Positions 1-5,844 of a DNA stretch of 9,449 bases are shown in pieces. The DNA comes from a bacterium (Candidatus Ratteibacteria) CG_4_9_14_3_um_filter_41_21 (lineage in GTDB: Bacteria > Ratteibacteria > UBA8468). The translations under genes were made by a program, and so were the position numbers. Below the pieces are notes generated by a model. That model saw only the letters and a list, made by a program, of their open reading frames with translations. It had not been told where the DNA came from and did not search any database. How positions within the stretch are numbered: position 1 is the stretch's first letter; the number at the start of each line of letters is the position of its first letter. The stretch covers positions 1 through 9,449 of the forward strand of contig PFWI01000112.1 of the NCBI GenBank assembly GCA_002791075.1. The letters are read 5' to 3'.

Positions 1-50
1 GAATTAACGCGAATTACTCTAATTCGTAAAATTCGATAAATTCGTGGTTT
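1..50. repeat. Family A repeat, right arm (upstream of aroB)
   Basis: This AT-rich stretch ends in AATTCGTGGTT, the right-arm terminus also seen at 6496-6506. Read on the minus strand, 20-49 matches the direct-orientation copies at 9311-9340 (28 of 30 by eye) and 6434-6463 (27 of 30). The matching left arm, if any, lies before the window. The repeat ends about 20 nt before the aroB start, so it forms the leader or promoter region of that gene. TATAAC at 51-56 is a possible -10 element but has no convincing -35. Confidence 0.75.
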
Positions 51-68
51 TATAACTTGAAAAAGGGT

Positions 69-1208
69 ATGACAAAAATAAGCATTAACTTGGATAAAAA
101 CCGAGCGTATGACATTCTAGTTGGTCGTGATAATCTTGATACCATCGGGACATCTATAAAAGCCATGAATATTGGCGAAAGCATTTTTATCATAACCGAC
201 TCAAAGGTTGGCGCATTGTACGCCAAAAGATTAATTGACGTTTTTAAGAGGGCGGGTTTTCAGGACATTGACCTGGCAAAATTCCCCAACGGTGAAAAAA
301 ACAAGAACATAACAACTTACAGCGAATTGATGACCAAGCTTGCAAAATTCGATGGAAGCCTGAACAAAAATATACTAGCGGTGAACTTGGGCGGAGGGGT
401 GCCGGGTGACATGGGGGGATTTGTTGCCGCAACTTTTAAGAGAGGGATTAACTATGTTCAAATCCCCACTACAATCTTAGCCAATGTTGATTGTGGAATA
501 GGGGGGAAAGTAGGTATAGATTTCAATAACATAAAAAATCTGCTTGGAGCATTCCACCAGCCGAAATTGGTTTTCGTAGATCTAAGCCTGCTGAAAACTT
601 TGAATTTAAGGGAAATAAGAGCAGGCCTGGCAGAAGTGGTTAAATATGGCGTTATAGAAGACCCTTCCCTTCTTTTGGATATTGGCAACCATTTAAAAGA
701 TATTCTTGCATTAAATCTTGATGCGATTGAGCCAATTGTTACAAAATCATATCGTATAAAGGCAAGAATAGTCGAGCAAGACGAGAAAGATACCAAGGGA
801 ATCCGGATGGTTTTAAACTACGGCCATACTATAGGTCATGCTGTTGAATCAGCAGCAGGATTCAAATATAGCCACGGAGAATCTATATCAATAGGTATGG
901 TGTGCGCTAATGATATTGCCGGTGAACTTGGAATTTTTAGCCGGCAGGAAGCAGAAAGAATAGAGACCCTATTATCTAAAATCGGTCTACCGATCAAGAT
1001 TGCTAACTGTAAATTAGCAGATATTATGAGGTTTCTAACTCACGATAAGAAATCTGTTAATGGCGCTAATCGATTCGTTTTACCTTTGCAAATTGGAAAA
1101 ACAGAAATAAAAAGTGCCATACCGCAAGAACTTATTAAGAAGGTCATCAAAAAAAGAATGACCAATTCGCCCAGCATACTGGCGAATCTCAGTAAATCCT
1201 CCAAGTAG
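69..1208 (+). CDS. aroB: 3-dehydroquinate synthase (AroB)
   Basis: This enzyme converts DAHP to 3-dehydroquinate, the second step of the shikimate pathway, using NAD+ and a divalent metal in the cytoplasm. The N-terminal NAD-binding half carries LGGGVPGD and the IPTTILANVD block followed by GGKVGID and KN. The C-terminal half carries RAGLAEVVKYG, LNYGHTIGHAVE and HGES. The metal ligands (Glu of LAEVVKYG, His of NYGHT, His of HGES) and the active-site Lys and Arg are all present, so it should be active. At 379 aa it is slightly longer than usual; after IPQELIKKV there is a basic tail of about 17 residues that I do not recognise from the family. The ATG at 69 is chosen because MTKISINL resembles the usual AroB N-terminus. 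A TTG at 57 is a four-codon-longer alternative. AAAAGGG lies too close to the ATG to be a good ribosome binding site. No other shikimate gene is adjacent. Confidence 0.93.
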   Translation: MTKISINLDKNRAYDILVGRDNLDTIGTSIKAMNIGESIFIITDSKVGALYAKRLIDVFKRAGFQDIDLAKFPNGEKNKNITTYSELMTKLAKFDGSLNKNILAVNLGGGVPGDMGGFVAATFKRGINYVQIPTTILANVDCGIGGKVGIDFNNIKNLLGAFHQPKLVFVDLSLLKTLNLREIRAGLAEVVKYGVIEDPSLLLDIGNHLKDILALNLDAIEPIVTKSYRIKARIVEQDEKDTKGIRMVLNYGHTIGHAVESAAGFKYSHGESISIGMVCANDIAGELGIFSRQEAERIETLLSKIGLPIKIANCKLADIMRFLTHDKKSVNGANRFVLPLQIGKTEIKSAIPQELIKKVIKKRMTNSPSILANLSKSSK

Positions 1209-1231
1209 TGTTGGAGGACAGGTGATTTTTT
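1197..1231 (+). terminator. Possible weak terminator after aroB
   Basis: TCCTCCAA (1197-1204) pairs perfectly with TTGGAGGA (1211-1218) around a GTAGTG loop, and six T residues follow at 1226-1231. The aroB stop codon sits in the loop. The T-run starts 7 nt after the stem instead of directly behind it, so this is not a textbook intrinsic terminator. Confidence 0.35.
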
Positions 1232-1236
1232 GTAAA

Positions 1237-1422
1237 TAACCACGTCATTGCGAGCCCAAAGAGCGTGGTATGAACCAGCCCTGAACCGCTACTGGTTCAG
1301 GGCCAGTAGCGGTTCATACCGTGGCAATCCCATTGAGATTGCGGAATTTATCCGAAGCGAGATTGTCCCAATGGGACCCCTTCGGGGCTTCAGCTTCGCT
1401 TCGCAATGACACTTCGTGTCAG
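1237..1422. repeat. Composite family B palindromic repeat with a nested palindrome
   Basis: TAACCACG (1237-1244) is a family A left-arm fragment running straight into GTCATTGCGAG, the start of family B. The B half-element (1244-1268, continuing at 1321) matches 9366-9399, but it is split by an insert at 1269-1319. After the centre, the second half reaches CGCAATGAC and the small hairpin GACACTTCGTGTC. A 22-nt block at 1401-1422 is identical to 9424-9445. Smaller hairpins occur at 1366-1378 (GTCCCA/TGGGAC) and at CCCCTTCGGGG. This fills the whole aroB to EF-G interval; no gene is supported in it. Confidence 0.8.
1267..1320. repeat. Nested palindrome inserted in family B repeat
   Basis: GGTATGAACC (1267-1276) and GGTTCATACC (1311-1320) are perfect 10-nt inverted repeats. 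Inside, two overlapping hairpins compete: 1278-1287 with 1294-1303 (10 bp, loop GCTACT), and 1282-1295 with 1303-1316 (14 bp, loop TTCAGGG). CGTGG occurs on both sides (1264-1268 and 1320-1324), as a 5-bp target duplication would. Removing 1269-1324 rejoins a family B half-element resembling the uninterrupted copy at 9366. Confidence 0.75.
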
Positions 1423-3426
1423 ATGAAGAAAATAAATATCGGTATTCTTGGCCATTCCAAATCAGGCAAGACCTTGTTAAGCGAATCTCTCCTTTATAAA
1501 ACCAAAGCCATTTCCCGATTAGGAAATATTCTCCAGGGAAATACCGTAATGGATTTTGACCCGGAAGAAATCAAAAGAGGAATGAGCATTAACCTGAGTC
1601 TTGCTTACACAAAATGGAAAGAGGTGCTGCTTAACTTTATTGATGCTCCCGGGTATGCAGACTTCATCGGAGAGGTAATGGAGACCCTTTCGGTTGCCGA
1701 TAATATTCTAATCAATATTTCAGCCTTAGAGGGCATTGAAGTAGGAACGGAAAAAGGGTTGACTTTGAGCCGGGAAAGAAATCTTCCCACCGCAATTTTT
1801 GTAAATAAATTAGATGAATTCAAAGGAGATTTCTTCCAATTCTTAAAGGAAATAGAAACTGTGGAGAAATCTATTCTGCCGGTTAATCTTCCGGTTTTTG
1901 AAAGTGGAATGTTAAAGGGCATTGCGGATTTATTTTCCGCGACGAATTTGGAGCAGAATTACGCAGCCTATCAGGAAAAAATAACCGAGAGAGTGGCTGA
2001 GAGCGACGATGCTCTTTTGAATAAATATTTGGATGAGGGAAGTTTAACCGCAGAGGAAATTAAAAAAGGTTTTGAAAAAATGGTCCGGGAAAGAAAAATT
2101 ATCCCTCTTCTCTGCGGTTCCTCTCTGCAAAACATCGGGATTGAACCTCTTTTGGACTTTATGGTTTCTTCTCTCCCCGAGAGTAATGCCTTGCCTAAGA
2201 TTACCGGGATTAACCCGGAAACAAATCAGGAGGAAAAAAGGTTCCGCTCCTCAGATAATCCCTTTACTGCTTTAATTTTTAAGACAACCTTTGACCCTTT
2301 TGCCGGAAAATTAAGTTTTTTTAGAATCTTTTCGGGTGAAATTTCTTCCAATTCCAGTATTTATAATAGTAGCACCGGGAAGAAGGAAAGAGTGGGACAG
2401 ATTCTGCGCATTTTCGGGAAAAAGCAGGAGCTTGTTCCTAAAGCGGAAGCAGGAAACTTTGTTGCCGTAGCTAAATTTTCTTCAGCGCAAACCGGGAATA
2501 CCTTATCCGAGCCGGCTCATCCCATTGTTTTAACGCCAATTAAATTTCCCGAACCTTCCATATCCCTTTCTATAAAACCCAAGAAGGAAGGAACCGAAGA
2601 TAAACTGGCAGCGGCTTTCGCTAAATTAAAAGACGAAGATAAAACCATTGACGTAGTTAGAGATAAGGAAACCGGGGAAACTATTATTTCCGGAGTCGGG
2701 GATTTACATCTTGATATTACCATCAGTCGCCTGAAGGATAAATTTGGCGCGGAAGTAATTAAAGGTATCCCCAAAGTTGCTTATCGGGAAACCGTTACCT
2801 CTTCGGCTTCCGTCCAGGGTAAATATAAGCGGCAAACCGGGGGCCATGGCCAATACGGAGACGTGTGGTTAAGAGTAGAAAGTCTGCCCCGGGGCAAAGG
2901 TTTTGAATTTGTTGATGAGATTAAAGGGGGAGCCATCCCTAACCAATACATTCCTGCGGTAGAAAAAGGGATTCTGGAAGCAATGGAGAAAGGCGTAATC
3001 GCCGGTTATCCTCTCACCGACTTTAAAGCAGCCCTCTATGACGGTTCTTTCCATACGGTGGATTCTTCGGAAATCGCCTTTAAGATTGCGGCTTCTCTGG
3101 CTCTTAAAAAAGCGGTTTTGCAGGCCAATCCAATTCTATTGGAGCCAATTATGAGCGTGGAGGTTTCCGTCCCCCAGGAATTCGTGGGCGATATTATCGG
3201 AGATATTAACAGCAAACGGGGAAAGGTTCTTTCGGTAGCAACAAAGCAAAATAATCAATTGGTAAAAGCATTCCTCCCTTTATCGGAAATGGCAAATTAC
3301 GCTACCGGCCTTCGTTCCCTCACTAAAGGAAAAGAGGAATACACCAGAGTTTTCTCGCACTATGAAGTTCTCCCCGGGCATTTAGCCAAAAAAATCATAG
3401 AATCAAGAGAGAAAAAAGATGATTGA
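1423..3426 (+). CDS. Elongation factor G-like translational GTPase (EF-G paralogue)
   Basis: A 667-residue ribosome-type GTPase with the full EF-G domain order. The GTPase motifs are G1 GHSKSGKT (10-17), G2 RGMSINLS (52-59), G3 DAPGYADF (74-81), G4 NKLD (128-131) and G5 CGSS (231-234). Domain II lies around 280-370. Domain III holds SGVGDLHLDI. Domain IV holds GGHGQYGDV (473-481) and the tip loop HTVDSSE (544-550). Domain V holds MSVEVSVPQEFVGDIIGDI. In G3 the His of canonical EF-G (DTPGH) is Tyr78, and the switch I Thr is Ser55. Both are seen in secondary EF-G (EF-G-2-like) proteins, so this is probably not the main translocase. The start at 1423 places GILGHSKSGKT at the usual distance from the N-terminus. 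The GTG at 1321 would add 34 residues encoded by the repeat and is rejected. No Shine-Dalgarno is visible. The end overlaps the next gene by 8 nt. Its exact role (translocation, recycling or a stress function) cannot be read from sequence. Confidence 0.9.
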   Translation: MKKINIGILGHSKSGKTLLSESLLYKTKAISRLGNILQGNTVMDFDPEEIKRGMSINLSLAYTKWKEVLLNFIDAPGYADFIGEVMETLSVADNILINISALEGIEVGTEKGLTLSRERNLPTAIFVNKLDEFKGDFFQFLKEIETVEKSILPVNLPVFESGMLKGIADLFSATNLEQNYAAYQEKITERVAESDDALLNKYLDEGSLTAEEIKKGFEKMVRERKIIPLLCGSSLQNIGIEPLLDFMVSSLPESNALPKITGINPETNQEEKRFRSSDNPFTALIFKTTFDPFAGKLSFFRIFSGEISSNSSIYNSSTGKKERVGQILRIFGKKQELVPKAEAGNFVAVAKFSSAQTGNTLSEPAHPIVLTPIKFPEPSISLSIKPKKEGTEDKLAAAFAKLKDEDKTIDVVRDKETGETIISGVGDLHLDITISRLKDKFGAEVIKGIPKVAYRETVTSSASVQGKYKRQTGGHGQYGDVWLRVESLPRGKGFEFVDEIKGGAIPNQYIPAVEKGILEAMEKGVIAGYPLTDFKAALYDGSFHTVDSSEIAFKIAASLALKKAVLQANPILLEPIMSVEVSVPQEFVGDIIGDINSKRGKVLSVATKQNNQLVKAFLPLSEMANYATGLRSLTKGKEEYTRVFSHYEVLPGHLAKKIIESREKKDD

Positions 3427-3925
3427 GGTAAAAATCTCCGGCGTTGCTCTTAATTCTGCAACCGGAGTTCCGGTAGTCCTGCTAAAAGACAATAAAAACA
3501 GAATTCTCCCCATTGTTATTGGGTTTTTTGAAGCGCAAGCGATTCTTTTCGTTTTAGAAAAGGTGGAATTGCCGCGACCTTTGACGCATGACCTGGTTAA
3601 GTCAATGCTTGATGGATTAAAGGCTGAATTCATAAGATTAGAGATTACTACTTTAAAGGAGAATACCTACTTTGCTAAAATTCTCCTAAAATTTAACGGA
3701 GCAATAAAATATATCGACTGTCGTCCTTCCGATGGAATTGCTCTTGCCCTCAAGTTTGAAGCCCCTATCCTGGTGGCTGAAGATTTAATGAAAGAGGAAG
3801 ACTCAATTGCTTTTTCTTCCGGAAAGAATCAGCCAATCGGATTGGAGGAAGTAAGAAGATTTAGAAAATCGTTGGAGAGTCTTAAAGCCGAAGATTTCTG
3901 GAAGAAACTAAAAGGAGGGACTTAA
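3419..3925 (+). CDS. DUF151 / bifunctional nuclease (BFN) family protein
   Basis: A 168-residue protein of the DUF151 family, recognised by the N-terminal MIEVKISGVAL, by PIVIGFFEAQAI (31-42), by RPLTHDL (53-59) and by the family signature CRPSDGIALAL (101-111) followed by PILVAEDLM. Plant members have been described as having DNase and RNase activity. The bacterial role is poorly defined, so nuclease activity is an inference from family only. It overlaps the EF-G-like gene by 8 nt, with GAGAG upstream as a weak ribosome binding site, and is translationally linked to it. Its stop codon directly abuts the yebC start. The last 35 or so residues are charged and helical-looking and not strongly conserved as far as I can tell. 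No signal peptide or membrane segment is present, so it is presumably cytoplasmic. Confidence 0.85.
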   Translation: MIEVKISGVALNSATGVPVVLLKDNKNRILPIVIGFFEAQAILFVLEKVELPRPLTHDLVKSMLDGLKAEFIRLEITTLKENTYFAKILLKFNGAIKYIDCRPSDGIALALKFEAPILVAEDLMKEEDSIAFSSGKNQPIGLEEVRRFRKSLESLKAEDFWKKLKGGT

Positions 3926-4678
3926 ATGTCAGGACATTCTAAGTGGGCAACGATTAAATATAAGAAAGCTCTTACCGATGCCAAAAGAGGAAAGGCATTT
4001 ACTAAATTGATTCGGGAAATTATGATGGCCGCAAAACTTGGAGGAGATAATCCCGAGAATAACGCTGCTCTTCGCTTAGCCATCGAGAAAGCAAAAGACT
4101 TGAATATGCCTGCCGATAATATCAAACGCGCCATCGCCAAAGGAGCCGGGGGTCCGGGCAGTAACGCTCTTGAACGAGTCTTTTACGAAGGTTACGGGCC
4201 GGCCGGGGTAGCGATAATGCTTGAAGGCTTAACCGATAACCGACAGCGCGCTACTTCGGAAATCAGGCACATTTTCAGTAAATATAACGGTAATTTAGGG
4301 GAAAATGGATGCGTGGGCTGGCTTTTTGAACGCAAAGGAACTCTACGCATCGGAAAGCAGGAAATTAACGAAGATAGTCTTTTTTCCTTGATTCTGGAAG
4401 CGGGGGCAGAAGATTTAAAAACCGAGAAGGATGAATACGAAATTATTGCCAAACCAAAAGATTTGGAGAAAGTAAAAAAGTTTTTAAAAGAAAAAGGGGT
4501 TAAGATAAACGCGTCCTCTCTTACGATGATTCCCAAAAGCACCGTTAAGGTAGAAGGGAAGGATGCTGAAAATTTCTTAAAATTGATTGATGACCTGGAA
4601 GATGACGAAGACGTGCAAAACGTCTATAGTAACTTTGATATTGCCGATGAGGTTATTGAAGCCATAACCGCAAAATGA
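3926..4678 (+). CDS. yebC: YebC/PmpR/TACO1 family protein
   Basis: A 250-residue YebC-family protein of typical length. The N-terminal signature MSGHSKWATIKYKK is followed by the AFTKLIREIMMAAKLGG helix and the MPADNIKRAIAKG block. The middle domain carries GPAGVAIMLE, LTDNRQRATSEIRH and FSKYNGNLGENGCVGWLFERKG. The C-terminus has the usual acidic LIDDLEDDEDVQNVYSNFDI. Family members were long annotated as DNA-binding regulators; the mitochondrial relative TACO1 is a translation activator, and more recent work points to a ribosome-associated role in relieving stalls. It has the clearest ribosome binding site of the operon (AGGAGG at 3913-3918, 7 nt from the ATG), immediately before a start abutting the previous stop. 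Its end overlaps ruvC by ATGA. YebC upstream of ruvC is a widely conserved arrangement. Confidence 0.95.
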   Translation: MSGHSKWATIKYKKALTDAKRGKAFTKLIREIMMAAKLGGDNPENNAALRLAIEKAKDLNMPADNIKRAIAKGAGGPGSNALERVFYEGYGPAGVAIMLEGLTDNRQRATSEIRHIFSKYNGNLGENGCVGWLFERKGTLRIGKQEINEDSLFSLILEAGAEDLKTEKDEYEIIAKPKDLEKVKKFLKEKGVKINASSLTMIPKSTVKVEGKDAENFLKLIDDLEDDEDVQNVYSNFDIADEVIEAITAK

Positions 4679-5172
4679 TTGTTTTAGGCGTTGACCCGGG
4701 ACTCTCCAGAACCGGCTATGGCGTAATAGAAGTTAAAGACCGGGAACCATCCTTTCTTGATTGCGGTTTCATTGCTACTTCCACCTCCCTCTCCTTTCCT
4801 CTCCGATTAAAGAACATCTATGACACCCTTCTTTCCCTTATAGATAAGTTTCAGCCGGAAGTGGTAGCCATTGAAGATACCTACATTGCCAAGAACGCCC
4901 AGATTGCCTTAAAACTGGGGAAAGCTGCGGGAGCGGCAATCCTTGCCGCGGTCAATAAAAAAAAGGAAATCTTTTCTTTCACTCCCCTGCAAATCAAACA
5001 AAACGTTGTGGGCAGAGGGAATGCCTCCAAGGAGCAGGTTTCTTTTATGGTGAAGCAGATTTTAGGGTTAAAAGAGGAGCCTCCTCCTGATGCTTCCGAC
5101 GCTTTAGCTGCTGCTCTCTGCTATTTGAGTTATCATCGCTACCAAACCCATTTGGAGGGTTGCGAGGCGTGA
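4675..5172 (+). CDS. ruvC: Holliday junction endodeoxyribonuclease RuvC
   Basis: RuvC cuts Holliday junctions symmetrically as a dimer with two metal ions per active site, working with RuvAB. The RNase H-like fold is shown by VLGVDPGLSRTGYGV with Asp7, VVAIEDTY with Glu67, and PPPDASDALAAAL with Asp139 and Asp142: the complete acidic tetrad at standard positions. The TPLQIKQNVVGRGNASKEQV segment is the conserved DNA-contacting region. At 165 aa it is of normal length. Translation starts inside the yebC stop (ATGA) with no ribosome binding site of its own, so it depends on coupling to yebC. A PPP triplet directly precedes the catalytic Asp139. ruvA and ruvB lie about 670 nt downstream, behind a separate small gene and separate promoter signals, so RuvC is probably transcribed with the EF-G/yebC unit instead of with ruvAB. 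Confidence 0.96.
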   Translation: MIVLGVDPGLSRTGYGVIEVKDREPSFLDCGFIATSTSLSFPLRLKNIYDTLLSLIDKFQPEVVAIEDTYIAKNAQIALKLGKAAGAAILAAVNKKKEIFSFTPLQIKQNVVGRGNASKEQVSFMVKQILGLKEEPPPDASDALAAALCYLSYHRYQTHLEGCEA

Positions 5173-5353
5173 AACGGTTGCAAACCGGTAGCGGTCGGAG
5201 TTGCTGTCAGAATATCAAGGGAGTTAATCCTCCCGCATATTGTTACTAAAGTAAGCAGAGACTATAGTGGCGCAATTCCATTCGACTATTTGTGCGATGA
5301 ATCGCACCGCTACAACTACATTTTAACTAATCGGAAGAGGATTTAACTTTTCC
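5173..5353. repeat. Intergenic palindromes after ruvC
   Basis: There is no gene here. The clearest structure is an imperfect inverted repeat: 5265-5278 against 5299-5312 (11 of 14 pairs plus one G-T), with a nested near-perfect hairpin GTGCGAT/ATCGCAC (5292-5298 and 5301-5307). The word GTAGCGGT at 5188-5195 and its complement ACCGCTAC at 5305-5312 bracket the region. The same word occurs in the nested palindrome near 1307-1314, so the two may be related. Short weak stems are at 5175-5187 and at 5219-5234 (GGGAG/CTCCC). None is followed by a T-run, so I do not call a terminator. Confidence 0.55.
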
Positions 5354-5382
5354 TTTACAAAACCAATTAAATGAGGTATAAT
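5354..5382 (+). promoter_or_regulatory. Sigma70-type promoter for the small coiled-coil gene
   Basis: TTTACA (5354-5359) and TATAAT (5377-5382) are separated by exactly 17 nt. The -10 is a perfect consensus and the -35 has one or two changes from TTGACA. Transcription would begin near 5389, giving a leader of about 34 nt containing the strong ribosome binding site GGGAGGT (5408-5414), 8 nt before the ATG at 5423. It is the best full promoter in the window. Confidence 0.75.
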
Positions 5383-5422
5383 TAAATAATAAGAGAGAGA
5401 AAACAAAGGGAGGTAAATAAAA

Positions 5423-5701
5423 ATGGAGATAGTGGCTCTTGTTTTAGGTTTTCTTGCTCTTTTACTCACCGGGTACTGGAGTAAAAAGACCAATGATTTA
5501 GTAAGTTCAGAAGATAGGATAGCAAAGAACCTTATTGAAGAAGGAGGTAAAAGAACTCAGGAAATGATTGAAGAAGGAAAGAAGGAAACACAACGAATAA
5601 TAGAAGAAGGGCAGAAACGAACGGAGCAACTTACCCATTATATTGCCTCCCTTATTGCCGCAGATGGAAATAAAACAAGGGAATTAATAAAAGAAAGATA
5701 A
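5423..5701 (+). CDS. Small membrane-anchored hendecad coiled-coil protein, function unknown
   Basis: I do not recognise this 92-residue protein as a named family. Residues 3-19 (IVALVLGFLALLLTGYW) form one hydrophobic segment, followed by KK, so the C-terminus is probably cytoplasmic with the N-terminus outside. Residues 38-70 are three consecutive 11-residue units of the pattern I-E-E-G-x-K-x-T-x-x-hydrophobic (38-48, 49-59, 60-70). After a 7-residue gap (71-77) a fourth, weaker unit follows (78-88, IAADGNKTREL). Eleven-residue periodicity is typical of right-handed or straight coiled coils, so an oligomeric stalk on the inner face of the membrane is plausible. The DNA of the three units (5534-5632) also repeats every 33 bp. 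It has its own promoter and strong ribosome binding site, which supports a real gene. It sits between ruvC and ruvA, but nothing in the sequence ties it to recombination. Confidence 0.8.
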   Translation: MEIVALVLGFLALLLTGYWSKKTNDLVSSEDRIAKNLIEEGGKRTQEMIEEGKKETQRIIEEGQKRTEQLTHYIASLIAADGNKTRELIKER

Positions 5702-5827
5702 CCTGTGGATAGCCTCTCTCACCTTTCTTTGCTTTAACCTTATCAATCCTCTTCAATTCCTATTTTTCTGGATCTTGGTTTTTCCTTACCAATACCATTC
5801 CCTTCTCTCCCCATAATCAAAAGAATA
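5702..5827. other. Pyrimidine-rich spacer before ruvA
   Basis: These bases are strikingly rich in C and T on the + strand, with almost no stable inverted repeats, no clear terminator and no family A or B repeat. I see no supported gene. It is one of the few uncoupled junctions in the window without a recognisable repeat. Confidence 0.4.
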
Positions 5828-5836
5828 TGCTATAAT
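5828..5836 (+). promoter_or_regulatory. Extended -10 promoter directly before ruvA
   Basis: TGCTATAAT is a perfect extended -10 element. No good -35 lies at the usual distance (C-rich sequence around 5808-5813), which extended -10 promoters can tolerate. Transcription would begin around 5842-5843, 2-3 nt before the ruvA ATG at 5845, leaving no room for a ribosome binding site. Confidence 0.55.
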
Positions 5837-5844
5837 GGTTCAAT

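Noticed and set aside
244..796. Minus-strand open frames over aroB (244-432 and 458-796)
   Set aside because: They lie opposite a complete, well-conserved aroB, show no recognisable motif and have no promoter or ribosome binding site.
1244..1422. Riboswitch or other structured regulatory RNA upstream of the EF-G-like gene
   Set aside because: The sequence is explained by family B repeat units also found at 9366-9445 and in uppS, away from that gene.
2072..2275. Plus-strand 67-codon frame inside the EF-G-like gene
   Set aside because: It overlaps conserved EF-G coding sequence in another frame, and its translation has no recognisable features.
5534..5632. 33-bp tandem units considered as a CRISPR-like or noncoding repeat
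   Set aside because: There are no spacers between units; they are in frame and form regular 11-residue protein repeats.
5745..5815. Short minus-strand frame (about 23 codons) starting at an ATG in the purine-rich strand before ruvA
   Set aside because: It is too short, with no recognisable motif and no promoter; the purine richness of that strand easily gives open frames and SD-like words.
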